Both the position numbers and the translations under genes were made by a program. A stretch of 59,317 bases of DNA from contig JANXDX010000006.1 of NCBI GenBank assembly GCA_025058735.1, forward strand, positions 1 through 59,317. The letters run 5' to 3'. Under the pieces are notes generated by a model. It was not told the origin of the DNA and did not search any database. It saw only the letters and a list, made by a program, of their open reading frames with translations. Positions 51,483-59,208 of the stretch are shown here, piece after piece (the stretch's first letter is position 1; each line of letters starts with the position of its first letter). Origin of the DNA: Archaeoglobaceae archaeon. GTDB lineage: Archaea; Halobacteriota; Archaeoglobi; Archaeoglobales; Archaeoglobaceae.

Positions 51483-51940
51483 TTCTTTACACCTTGCCTA
51501 ACTTTTACCGCAACCCCTCTCCTAACCTCAAGCATTTCATATGCTGAAAGTAAAGCTTTTCCAGTTGCTAACAAAGAATCTTTGGTGTTTACTACTAGAA
51601 CTTCATCTCCAGCTCTAATTTTCTCATCTACATAAACTACGTGTTTTGCAAAAACACTTTTTCCAGAAGCTATGAACTCTGAAACTTCATCCAAAACTAC
51701 AACTCTGAGTTTTGGAAAAGGGAAAAATTTTTGCAATCTTTTAGCACCTTCGATGCTTATAGTCAACAATCCAGAATCTGGAACTAAGGTTGCAATCCTT
51801 TTACCTTCATCAAATATCTGTCTAACTTTTCCAGTTGTAGAGAATATAAAACTGCAAGTTTCTGGAAACAAAGCTTTTCCGGCTCCTTTTCCAAACTGAT
51901 AGTCTGCAATTGTTCTTACAATTCTCAAACTATCTACCAT
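51479..51940 (-). CDS. PUA-domain RNA-binding protein
   Basis: 153 aa. Residues ~70-150 (L-R-V-V-V-L-D-E-V-S-E-F-I-A-S-G-K-S-V-F-A-K-H-V then D-E-V-L-V-V-N and A-T-G-K-A-L-L-S) are a PUA domain of the kind found at the end of archaeosine tRNA-guanine transglycosylase. The N-terminal part (A-D-Y-Q-F-G-K-G-A-G-K-A-L-F-P) resembles the domain that precedes PUA in stand-alone archaeal TGT-PUA proteins. Overlaps its neighbours by 4 and 11 bp. Confidence 0.8.
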   Translation of the reverse strand: MVDSLRIVRTIADYQFGKGAGKALFPETCSFIFSTTGKVRQIFDEGKRIATLVPDSGLLTISIEGAKRLQKFFPFPKLRVVVLDEVSEFIASGKSVFAKHVVYVDEKIRAGDEVLVVNTKDSLLATGKALLSAYEMLEVRRGVAVKVRQGVKK

Positions 51941-52487
51941 ACCTCCTCTCCCTTCTCTGGTATTCTCTAAGCATCCTAAGAAAGTCTATGTATCTAAAGT
52001 TTTTCCAATCTACATCTGCAAAGAAAAGTTCACTGTATATACTTTGCCAAATCAAAAACCCGGGAATTTCTTTTCCAACTTTTATTATCATATCTGGTTG
52101 AGATTTTATAGCCAAATGCTCTTCTATGATTTCTTCGTTGACTTTTTCAGGATCGATTTCTCCAGCAAGAACCTTCTCTGCCAACTTCCTAAAAGCATTT
52201 GCTATCTCCCTCTTTCCATCGAAAAAAACAAAGTTTACAATCAGATCGCCTTTTCCAAATTCAAAAATTTTCTCATCAACTACTCTAACAAAAGCTTTTA
52301 GATCTGAGAACTCTATTTCGATCTTCTCCTTCAAACACAAGGTTAGTTCTTTTATCTTGAATTTCTTAACCCAATCGACAAATTCTAAAAACTTTTCTCT
52401 TTCGATCTTGTCAGCTACAATAACTACGTGCCTTGGGACTTTTTTTATCTCACTTTCCAACTTTTTTGCATAAACTTTACGTAGCAT
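51930..52487 (-). CDS. Divergent cis-prenyltransferase homologue, probably lacking catalysis (NgBR-like)
   Basis: 185 aa, shorter than the ~230-260 aa of UppS. The scaffold is clear: P-R-H-V-V-I-V-A-D (18-26, equivalent to P-R-H-V-A-I-I-M-D), F-D-G-K-R-E-I-A-N-A near 89-98 and P131-D-M-I-I-K-V-G...F-L-I-W-Q-S-I-Y-S-E-L-F-F-A-D-V with the end R-R-E-R-R-Y-G. The G-N-x-R after Asp26 and the Arg/Ser of the R-T-G-G-E-x-R-x-S motif are missing. First gene of the operon, divergent from DUF92. Confidence 0.75.
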   Translation of the reverse strand: MLRKVYAKKLESEIKKVPRHVVIVADKIEREKFLEFVDWVKKFKIKELTLCLKEKIEIEFSDLKAFVRVVDEKIFEFGKGDLIVNFVFFDGKREIANAFRKLAEKVLAGEIDPEKVNEEIIEEHLAIKSQPDMIIKVGKEIPGFLIWQSIYSELFFADVDWKNFRYIDFLRMLREYQRRERRYGR

Positions 52488-52525
52488 ATTTTAAAATTTA
52501 AATTCCCTCTACTTAATTTTTTGCA

Positions 52526-53683
52526 ATGCTGAAGCTTTCGATCGCTCTAATATCTGTCGTTTCGATCTTAGACCAAGGAATCGCAATAGCTATGTTGACA
52601 GCTTTACTAATTTCCTATGCTAGAAAAAAGGAAGAAATCAACATATCCGAAGAAAGAAACATAAATTTTTTAATTTTGGCAGTATTCTTATCATTTCTTT
52701 CATTTTTCCTTCCAAAAGGTGTTGTTTTCGCAGCAATTTTTTCATCTCTAGCACACAAGCTTAAAGGAGGGGTTTTTAAAAACCTCTTCTTTTACACAGT
52801 TTTCGGATTTCCATTCTTCTTCTACTACTACAACACGATAAGCACATCAATTTTCATAGCTTTGTCCGGCGCAATAGCAGCTTCCCTAGTAGAAAGTGTA
52901 CAGAGTAGAGTTGACAAGCAATTCACAGTTTTGTTAGCTTTGACTACAGCTTACGTTATCTTCACAATTTACGTTCCAGATGCGTCAATTTTTGACTTGA
53001 TCTTAGCTCTCACTATATCTTTGCTGCTCAGCTACTTAGCTATGAGGATGAAAATTGCAGATGAAAGTGGTCTTTTGGCAGCAACTCTATGTGGATTGAT
53101 AGTTATTCTTTTTTCAGACTTTTTACATTTCATAGTTCTACTCCTCTTCTTCTCACTTGGTTCCGCTGTAACTAAGTACAAGTACCAGCTTAAGATGCAG
53201 CTGGGAATAGCTGAAGAGGCTGGAGGAGCTAGGGGATATGCAAATGTTTTAGGAAATAGCCTTCCTGCACTTTTCTTTGCAATGAATACTTACTATGGAG
53301 AAATTTTTTCAGCTGCATTTGTTTCAAGTGTTGCATGTGCTTTAGCAGATACTATGGCAAGTGAAATTGGAAAAACTGCGAAGAAAGTTTATCTGATAAC
53401 TAACTTCAAGCGAGTTAAGCCTGGAACGAGTGGTGGGATCTCTTTCATAGGTGAGCTAGCAGCTTTACTCGGTTGCTTTTTAACTTTCCTTGTATCGTTT
53501 GCGCTGAACATAGTCGACTTCGATCTTTTGATCGTCTTTGCAGCCTTTGTTGGAGTTCACGTTGATAGTTTGCTTGGAGCTACTTTAGAAAAGAAGAATT
53601 TGCTGACAAACTCTGTAGTAAATTTGCTTGCAACTCTTTCTGCTGGTGCTACTTATTTAGCTCTGAAGATCGCAATACAGTAG
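52526..53683 (+). CDS. DUF92-family membrane protein (VTE6-like polyprenol/phytol-phosphate kinase family)
   Basis: 385 aa with ~10 membrane segments. The C-terminal half has A-G-G-A-R-G-Y-A-N-V-L-G-N (~229-241), A-D-T-M-A-S-E-I-G-K (~273-282) and K-P-G-T-S-G-G-I-S (~300-308), the DUF92 signature. Plant relatives (VTE6) phosphorylate phytyl phosphate. Divergent by 38 bp from the cis-prenyltransferase-like gene, so a role in polyprenol phosphorylation is plausible. Converges with the next gene (31-bp overlap). Confidence 0.8.
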   Translation: MLKLSIALISVVSILDQGIAIAMLTALLISYARKKEEINISEERNINFLILAVFLSFLSFFLPKGVVFAAIFSSLAHKLKGGVFKNLFFYTVFGFPFFFYYYNTISTSIFIALSGAIAASLVESVQSRVDKQFTVLLALTTAYVIFTIYVPDASIFDLILALTISLLLSYLAMRMKIADESGLLAATLCGLIVILFSDFLHFIVLLLFFSLGSAVTKYKYQLKMQLGIAEEAGGARGYANVLGNSLPALFFAMNTYYGEIFSAAFVSSVACALADTMASEIGKTAKKVYLITNFKRVKPGTSGGISFIGELAALLGCFLTFLVSFALNIVDFDLLIVFAAFVGVHVDSLLGATLEKKNLLTNSVVNLLATLSAGATYLALKIAIQ

Positions 53684-54093
53684 TTTTGTTCGACAGCTAA
53701 AGCTTTTCCAAATATCTCTTCCAAATCCTTCAAAAGTTCTGTAAACGTATCAAAATCATCAACTACTAGTATGTAGCTTCCTTTAACCAATTTTAGGAGT
53801 TTTTTCTTGTCAACCTTGTTCGATACTTTTGAAAGAATTAAAAGATCGACTTCAAAATCGAGTTTAGGTTCAATCAAAATTATTCCAACATTTCTTATGT
53901 TTTCCTTTCTTAAAGCGTTCCACAGAACTTCTACAGATTTCTCATCTTCGCTGACTATGTAGACCTTCTTGAATTCCTTTGCTATTAAGAGGATCAGCTG
54001 CCAAATTGTAGCTCCGAAGTAGACTGCAACATTCCTTCTTACACAGAAATTTTTTATTATTTTTTTAGCTGACTCAAAAGCCTCATTCTTCAT
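53653..54093 (-). CDS. Unassigned protein with a Rossmann/methyltransferase-like layout
   Basis: 146 aa. The strand-helix order looks like a shortened class I methyltransferase: V-A-V-Y-F-G-A-T-I-W-Q-L then V-Y-I-V-S-E-D-E-K-S-V-E, then N-V-G-I-I-L-I-E-P and Y-I-L-V-V-D-D-F. The usual G-x-G-x-G SAM loop is missing, so activity is doubtful. Coupled to the preceding gene by 11 bp. No firm family. Confidence 0.5.
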   Translation of the reverse strand: MKNEAFESAKKIIKNFCVRRNVAVYFGATIWQLILLIAKEFKKVYIVSEDEKSVEVLWNALRKENIRNVGIILIEPKLDFEVDLLILSKVSNKVDKKKLLKLVKGSYILVVDDFDTFTELLKDLEEIFGKALAVEQNYCIAIFRAK

Positions 54094-54445
54094 ACTTTGA
54101 ATTTATCAGTTCTCTTAGAGCAAAGATCTTCTCTTCAAAGCTGAAGTTGCAGCTTATTATAGCTCCCTCAAAATTTAAACTCAAAACCCTTTCTGCTTGC
54201 TCCCTTCCAACTAAGATCTTTTCAAGACTCGACGGCATCGTGCAAAAAACCAACACTTCACACTTTATCTTCTCAAAGTTTCTCAAGAAGTTTTCAGCTC
54301 CTAAGCTACCAAGTTCAAATGTTACTACTACGAAATCGTAGGAAGAAAAATCAAAATCAAATGAGTTGAGCAAATCTACTTTATACTCTGACGAAATCGT
54401 TTCTGCTATTTTTTCCAATCCTAAAGATAGGACTGCAAACTTCAT
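54083..54445 (-). CDS. Unassigned small protein with faint tubulin/FtsZ-like segments
   Basis: 120 aa. The stretch Y-D-F-V-V-V-T-F-E-L-G-S-L-G-A-E-N followed by V-L-V-F-C-T-M-P-S-S-L-E and later A-I-I-S-C-N parallels the order of FtsZ strands around its G-G-G-T-G-T-G loop, but the loop itself is not conserved and the protein is one third of FtsZ length. Likely a conserved hypothetical; the resemblance may be convergent. First gene of a two-gene unit. Confidence 0.45.
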   Translation of the reverse strand: MKFAVLSLGLEKIAETISSEYKVDLLNSFDFDFSSYDFVVVTFELGSLGAENFLRNFEKIKCEVLVFCTMPSSLEKILVGREQAERVLSLNFEGAIISCNFSFEEKIFALRELINSKYEE

Positions 54446-54518
54446 ATGATAAATAGGTCTTAGAGTTAAATTTTTCGCAAACTGTAAAAGTTTAAATAAG
54501 TGTATTTAACTTAAAATC

Positions 54519-54719
54519 ATGGAAGAAGAGGTTGTAAACCTTATAAAAAAGATCATAGAGGAGAGGGGTAAAAGAGAATTGAAACTATTAGACATTCAAA
54601 AAGCCAGTGCTATAGCGGTTGAGAAAGGGCTTGATGCTTCTTGCGTAAGACAGGTTATAGAGGAGATAAACAAGATGTTGGAAAATAAATTCAAAAGCAA
54701 AATAACTCAGATGCTCTGA
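54519..54719 (+). CDS. Small helical protein, unknown function
   Basis: 66 aa. Three predicted helices (E-E-V-V-N-L-I-K-K-I-I-E-E, L-L-D-I-Q-K-A-S-A-I-A-V-E-K, C-V-R-Q-V-I-E-E-I-N-K-M-L), charged, one Cys. The arrangement could be a small winged-helix or helical bundle. A TATA-like TTTAAATAAG lies ~25 bp upstream of the ATG, which suggests a leaderless transcript and supports a real gene. Confidence 0.6.
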   Translation: MEEEVVNLIKKIIEERGKRELKLLDIQKASAIAVEKGLDASCVRQVIEEINKMLENKFKSKITQML

Positions 54720-54769
54720 AAATTTATTCACTCTTTCGTGCTAAAAAGTTTTTACGCAACTTTATTTTA

Positions 54770-57421
54770 TTATGCTTTTATTTTAATTCTAACATCAACA
54801 ACTTCTATCCCATCTTTGTTTACAAGAACTGGATTGCAGTCTAGTTCTACGATTTCAGCAAAATCCTCTACAAGAGCGTTAATTTTTAAAAGCAGATCTA
54901 CGAAAGCTTCAACGTTTGCAGCTTCTCTACTTCTATAACCTGTCAACAGTGGATAAGACTTTAAACTTTTTACCATTTCCCAAGCCTCGCCTCTTGTTAT
55001 CGGTGTAACTCTTATCGATACATCTTTGAATATCTCTACCAACTCCCCTCCAGCTCCGCAAGTTATCAGAGGACCGAAGTTCGGATCCTCTGCAACTCCA
55101 ACGAACATCTCTACACCTTTCCCCATCTTTTGGAAAACTACACCTTCAACGTCCATGTGCTTTAAATTGGCTACCATCTCTTTTGCAACTCTAACAGCTT
55201 CTTTTCCTTCAAGATCAAGTTTTACGGCTCCATACTCTTTCTTGTGGACTATTTTTTCTGAAACAATTTTTACAGCAACTTTTCCTAGGTCTTCAACTTT
55301 CCTCAAAACTTCTTCGCTTTCCAACTCCTCTGGTTTAACGAAGATGTACGGAGCTACGTTTATTCCATAGCACTTCAGAAGTTCAAAAGCATCGTCCATC
55401 CTCATCCATTCCCTTTTTCCAAGTGATGCTGCAACTATTGCAATCGCTCTATCTTTATCAACTTCAAATTTTTCATAAGCCTCTTTCGGTTTATTCCTCC
55501 AGAGAGCATATTCTACTGTTTTTCCTAAAACTTTTGCAGCTATGTTTGGATGTTGAAAAACAGGTACCGTTATACCTTCACCTTTTAGAACTATCTCCTT
55601 GACATCTGTTCCAACGTAAACAAAGATCACAGGTTTCTTCAACTCGTTGGCGTACTTTGCCGAACTCAAAACAGATTTAAATACTTCTTTCGTCTCTTCC
55701 AAACTGACGGCTTGGACAAATATTATTATTATTGCGTCAACGTTTTGATCTTCGGCCACGATCTTTACAGCATCCTCGTAGTGCTTTATGTTTGCTGAAG
55801 CTGTCATGTCGACTGGATTCTTAACGCTAGCAATAGGTGGCAACATCTTTTTAAGCCTCTTTTGAGTTTCCTGCGACAGATCTGGAACTTTCAGTCCAAC
55901 TTGCTCACACCAGTCTGAAGTTATAGCTCCAAGTCCTCCCCCGTTCGTCACTATAGCAACATTTCTACCCTTTGGCAGTGGTTGAGAAGTTAGGAAGTCT
56001 GCTATGGCAAAGAGTTCATCCAAGGCACTAGCTCTTATAACTCCAATTTGCTTGAAAAACACATCTACAATTAAACCAGAAGCGGAAACTAAAGCTCCTG
56101 TGTGTGAAGACACTGCTTTTGCTCCTGCTGGAGTTAAACCTGAAGCCATAGCTAATATTGGTTTCTTTTTGGTTACCCTCTTAGCAATCCTCGCAAATTT
56201 TCTTGGATTTCCAAAAGATTCTAGGTAGAGCATTATAACGTCTGTCCTCTCATCATCTTCCCAGAGTTCTATCAGATCGTTGCTCGATATGTCTGCTCTG
56301 TTTCCAAGAGATACGAAGCTTGAAAGCCCTAAACCAACAGAGTTTACGTAATCTATTACAGCTAATCCTACTGCTCCACTTTGTGAAGCGAAAGCTATCT
56401 TCCCCTCTCTTGCAGGGTTTGGAGCGAAAGTAGCGTTCAATCTAACTTTTGGATCTGTGTTTATTATACCCATGCAGTTTGGCCCAATCAGTCTCATTCT
56501 GTACTTCCTGCAAACTTCAAGTAATTTCTTCTCTCTTTCCTTTTCCCCTATTTCAGAAAAACCAGCAGATAAAACTACTAGAACTTTTACACCTTTTTTT
56601 CCACACTCTTCAGCTACTTCAATTACCTCTTCTGCGGGAACACTTATAACAGCTAGATCTACTTCATCTGGAATATCTAGAACTGATTGATAAGTTTTAA
56701 CTCCCTGAGCATACTTTGCTGTTCTGTTTACTGGATAGACAACTCCCTCAAATCCATAAGTTAGCATGTTGTAGAGAACTTTCCCTCCAACCTTTCTCCT
56801 ATCTCTCGAAGCTCCCACGATCGCTACACTTCTTGGATAGAAGAGGTGCTTCAGCGTGTTCATCGTAGCGATCTTTCCTCTAACATCGTACTTCTCAAGA
56901 ACCTCTTCAGTTATGCTTGTAGCCATTCTAACAACGATGTAGCCACTCTTGATCATAACTTTAACAGGAAAACCAGATTCTCTAAAAACTTCGAGCATTC
57001 CATAGTTCTCTGGCAAGACGTTTGCTTCGAATATGTCTATACCTTTCCTACTTGCAACTTCAGCCAGAAAACCTAGCATCAGTGTTCCAACTCCTCTCCT
57101 TTGGAACTCATCTGCTACAGTAAAAGCAACTTCGGCAACATCTCTGTTTATGCGGTGAAATTCTGCGTGACCTATGATTCTGTTGTTGTGTATTGCTACA
57201 ACCCCGTAATTCTCGTCACTCAAACTACAAGCTTTTCTTACGTAATCCTCTATGAACTTTTCTGATGGTTTTGAGAAAAATCTAAATCTAAGAGATTCTG
57301 GTGAAAGAGATCTGTAAAGATCTAGAACCTTTTCAAAGTCTTCAGATTCAATTTTTCTGATGTAAATGACAGAACCGTCTTTAAGAGTTACAAAATCTTT
57401 TAAATAGAGTTTTTCTCGCAT
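54770..57421 (-). CDS. GNAT acetyltransferase fused to ADP-forming acyl-CoA synthetase
   Basis: 883 aa. Residues ~10-170 are a GNAT domain (acetyl-CoA loop F-Q-R-R-G-V-G-T). Residues ~185-310 are a CoA-binding Rossmann domain (V-A-I-V-G-A-S-R-D); ~330-640 hold the ligase domains with the phospho-histidine segment S-S-H-T-G-A-L; ~660-883 form the ATP-grasp beta domain. The His is retained, so acyl-CoA + ADP + Pi to acid + ATP should work. The GNAT is N-terminal, unlike E. coli PatZ where it is C-terminal. Monocistronic. Confidence 0.88.
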   Translation of the reverse strand: MREKLYLKDFVTLKDGSVIYIRKIESEDFEKVLDLYRSLSPESLRFRFFSKPSEKFIEDYVRKACSLSDENYGVVAIHNNRIIGHAEFHRINRDVAEVAFTVADEFQRRGVGTLMLGFLAEVASRKGIDIFEANVLPENYGMLEVFRESGFPVKVMIKSGYIVVRMATSITEEVLEKYDVRGKIATMNTLKHLFYPRSVAIVGASRDRRKVGGKVLYNMLTYGFEGVVYPVNRTAKYAQGVKTYQSVLDIPDEVDLAVISVPAEEVIEVAEECGKKGVKVLVVLSAGFSEIGEKEREKKLLEVCRKYRMRLIGPNCMGIINTDPKVRLNATFAPNPAREGKIAFASQSGAVGLAVIDYVNSVGLGLSSFVSLGNRADISSNDLIELWEDDERTDVIMLYLESFGNPRKFARIAKRVTKKKPILAMASGLTPAGAKAVSSHTGALVSASGLIVDVFFKQIGVIRASALDELFAIADFLTSQPLPKGRNVAIVTNGGGLGAITSDWCEQVGLKVPDLSQETQKRLKKMLPPIASVKNPVDMTASANIKHYEDAVKIVAEDQNVDAIIIIFVQAVSLEETKEVFKSVLSSAKYANELKKPVIFVYVGTDVKEIVLKGEGITVPVFQHPNIAAKVLGKTVEYALWRNKPKEAYEKFEVDKDRAIAIVAASLGKREWMRMDDAFELLKCYGINVAPYIFVKPEELESEEVLRKVEDLGKVAVKIVSEKIVHKKEYGAVKLDLEGKEAVRVAKEMVANLKHMDVEGVVFQKMGKGVEMFVGVAEDPNFGPLITCGAGGELVEIFKDVSIRVTPITRGEAWEMVKSLKSYPLLTGYRSREAANVEAFVDLLLKINALVEDFAEIVELDCNPVLVNKDGIEVVDVRIKIKA

Positions 57422-57489
57422 AGTGATAATTTTTCAACGGATTAAAAACGTTTTGCAACTCAAAGTTAAATAAATTAATTTTATATTAA

Positions 57490-58233
57490 TTATATTATTT
57501 CTTTAAATTTTTTAAATACTTCGCGGATCCTATTTTTCTTGAAAAATACAGCCATATACTTTGATCTCTTTATTTCAACCTCTTCTACGTCAACCCTTTT
57601 TTGCCCATCAGCTATTGCTAGTCCTTTTGCTTTTATTAGAATTTTTCTATCGCTTTTGAAGATCATTGGACGCCAGTTGAGCTTAAAAGGTGCTACTGCG
57701 TTTAGAATAATAACTTCTGAATGTGGATCAACGATCGGTCCGCCTGCAGATAAAGAATAACTTGTAGAGCCTATTGGAGTTGCTACGATCACACCGTCGC
57801 ATCTCAAAGATTCTATTGGTTCACCATCGACGTATATTTCAGCGTCCATGATCTTTGCAACTTCTCTAGAAAAAACCGCTATTTCGTTCAAAGCGATCAG
57901 TTCACCTTCTTCAGTTTCACAACTTATCCTTTGAAACTTCTCGATCTCGAAATCTAAAACTGCTCTTCTAAGTTTTTCCTCAAAATCTTCTGGACTTGAA
58001 TGAGTCAGTATTCCAACTCTTCCAACGTTTATTCCAAAGATCGGAACTTCTCTTCTCAAGTACTGTAAAATTCTCAAGATCGTTCCATCTCCACCAATGC
58101 TAACTACGAAATCAAAATCTTCCAATTCGAAACTTGGTTTTTCAAAGATTTTTGATTCTACTTCAAGAGATCTTAGAAACTTTGAAACCTTCTCAGTCAA
58201 CTTTGAATCTTTGTAAACTATCGCCGCTCTCAT
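57490..58233 (-). CDS. nadK: NAD kinase
   Basis: 247 aa. V-S-I-G-G-D-G-T-I-L-R (~48-58) is the diphosphate-binding GGDG motif, N-E-I-A-V (~114-118) and T-P-I-G-S-T-S-Y-S-L-S-A-G-G-P (~152-166) complete the ATP-NAD kinase signature. Makes NADP. Its ATG overlaps the stop of the IMPase-type phosphatase by ATGA. Confidence 0.93.
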   Translation of the reverse strand: MRAAIVYKDSKLTEKVSKFLRSLEVESKIFEKPSFELEDFDFVVSIGGDGTILRILQYLRREVPIFGINVGRVGILTHSSPEDFEEKLRRAVLDFEIEKFQRISCETEEGELIALNEIAVFSREVAKIMDAEIYVDGEPIESLRCDGVIVATPIGSTSYSLSAGGPIVDPHSEVIILNAVAPFKLNWRPMIFKSDRKILIKAKGLAIADGQKRVDVEEVEIKRSKYMAVFFKKNRIREVFKKFKEII

Positions 58234-59018
58234 AAAACCATCTTCAAGATCTTTTTGTGAAGTTTCGGATTGGATGCTACTACGTTCAATCTCTCGTCGA
58301 TCTTTTTCTCACTTAGAGGTTTTCCAAACTCATCTGTAACTTTTCCTCCAGCTTTTTCAACTATGTAAATAGCTGCAGACGCATCTACAAAACGAAGCAC
58401 GTTTCTGATATCTATGAAGCAATCAAATACACCACTTGCTACCATACACAGCTCAAGTGAAGCGCAGCCGAAAACTCTTATCCTTTTGAATGGTAAAACT
58501 TTTGTTGGATAATAAAATATACTGTTGCAGAAGAGACTCTCAACGTCGCTAACTTTTAACTCTTTTCCGTTCTTGTAAGCTTTCACATCTGCGTAATATT
58601 CATCGTCTGTAGAAAGGTTGTAGACGTATGCAAAAAAAGTGTCTTTTAACTTTTCACTGAAACTGAAGTTCAAACTTACAGAGTACAGTGGAATGTTGTT
58701 TTCTGCGTTAAAAGTTCCATCCAACGGATCTAGAGCTACAAAAACATCTCCTTCTCCAGAAAAACCACTTTCTTCACTGAAAACTGTCAACTTCTCCTTC
58801 TTTAGGATATCTAAAGCAGCTTTTTCAGCCATGAAATCTATAAGCTTAGTCTCACCACCGTCAACTCCAAATCCTACAGTTTTCCCTTTCTCATAATTGT
58901 TCAACTTTTCTATTGTTTTTTTAACTTCTTTAGCTATCGATCTTGAAATCGAAAGTGCATGTCTTGCATCCACAAAGTTCCTAGTTTCGGTAAAATAAAT
59001 TTCTGTTGCAAGTTGCAA
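58230..59018 (-). CDS. Inositol monophosphatase/FBPase/NADP phosphatase family enzyme
   Basis: 262 aa. S-E-E-S-G near residue 81, D-P-L-D-G-T (~95-100) and V-D-A-S-A-A-I-Y-I-V-E-K-A-G-G (~215-229) are the metal and substrate motifs of the IMPase superfamily. Archaeal members hydrolyse inositol-1-P, fructose-1,6-bisphosphate or NADP. Coupling to NAD kinase suggests NADP phosphatase as at least one activity. First gene of the pair. Confidence 0.88.
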   Translation of the reverse strand: MQLATEIYFTETRNFVDARHALSISRSIAKEVKKTIEKLNNYEKGKTVGFGVDGGETKLIDFMAEKAALDILKKEKLTVFSEESGFSGEGDVFVALDPLDGTFNAENNIPLYSVSLNFSFSEKLKDTFFAYVYNLSTDDEYYADVKAYKNGKELKVSDVESLFCNSIFYYPTKVLPFKRIRVFGCASLELCMVASGVFDCFIDIRNVLRFVDASAAIYIVEKAGGKVTDEFGKPLSEKKIDERLNVVASNPKLHKKILKMVL

Positions 59019-59179
59019 AGGCTTATTAAAATATTTAATTTATTTTTATTTATATTTTAATACAAATTATCAACTTTCTGAGAACCATCTCTACAGACTA
59101 GCGCAGCTAAAACAACATCGACCGCAAAACGTATCAAGGTACACTTTCACAGGTTGTTCAACTTTCCATCTAGACAAAA

Positions 59180-59191
59180 AGATTTAATATG
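59180..59191 (+). promoter_or_regulatory. TATA element of the acylphosphatase-like gene
   Basis: AGATTTAATATG is centred ~24 nt upstream of ATG 59209, which predicts a leaderless or nearly leaderless mRNA. Confidence 0.5.
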
Positions 59192-59208
59192 ATCAAACTA
59201 CATCTAGC

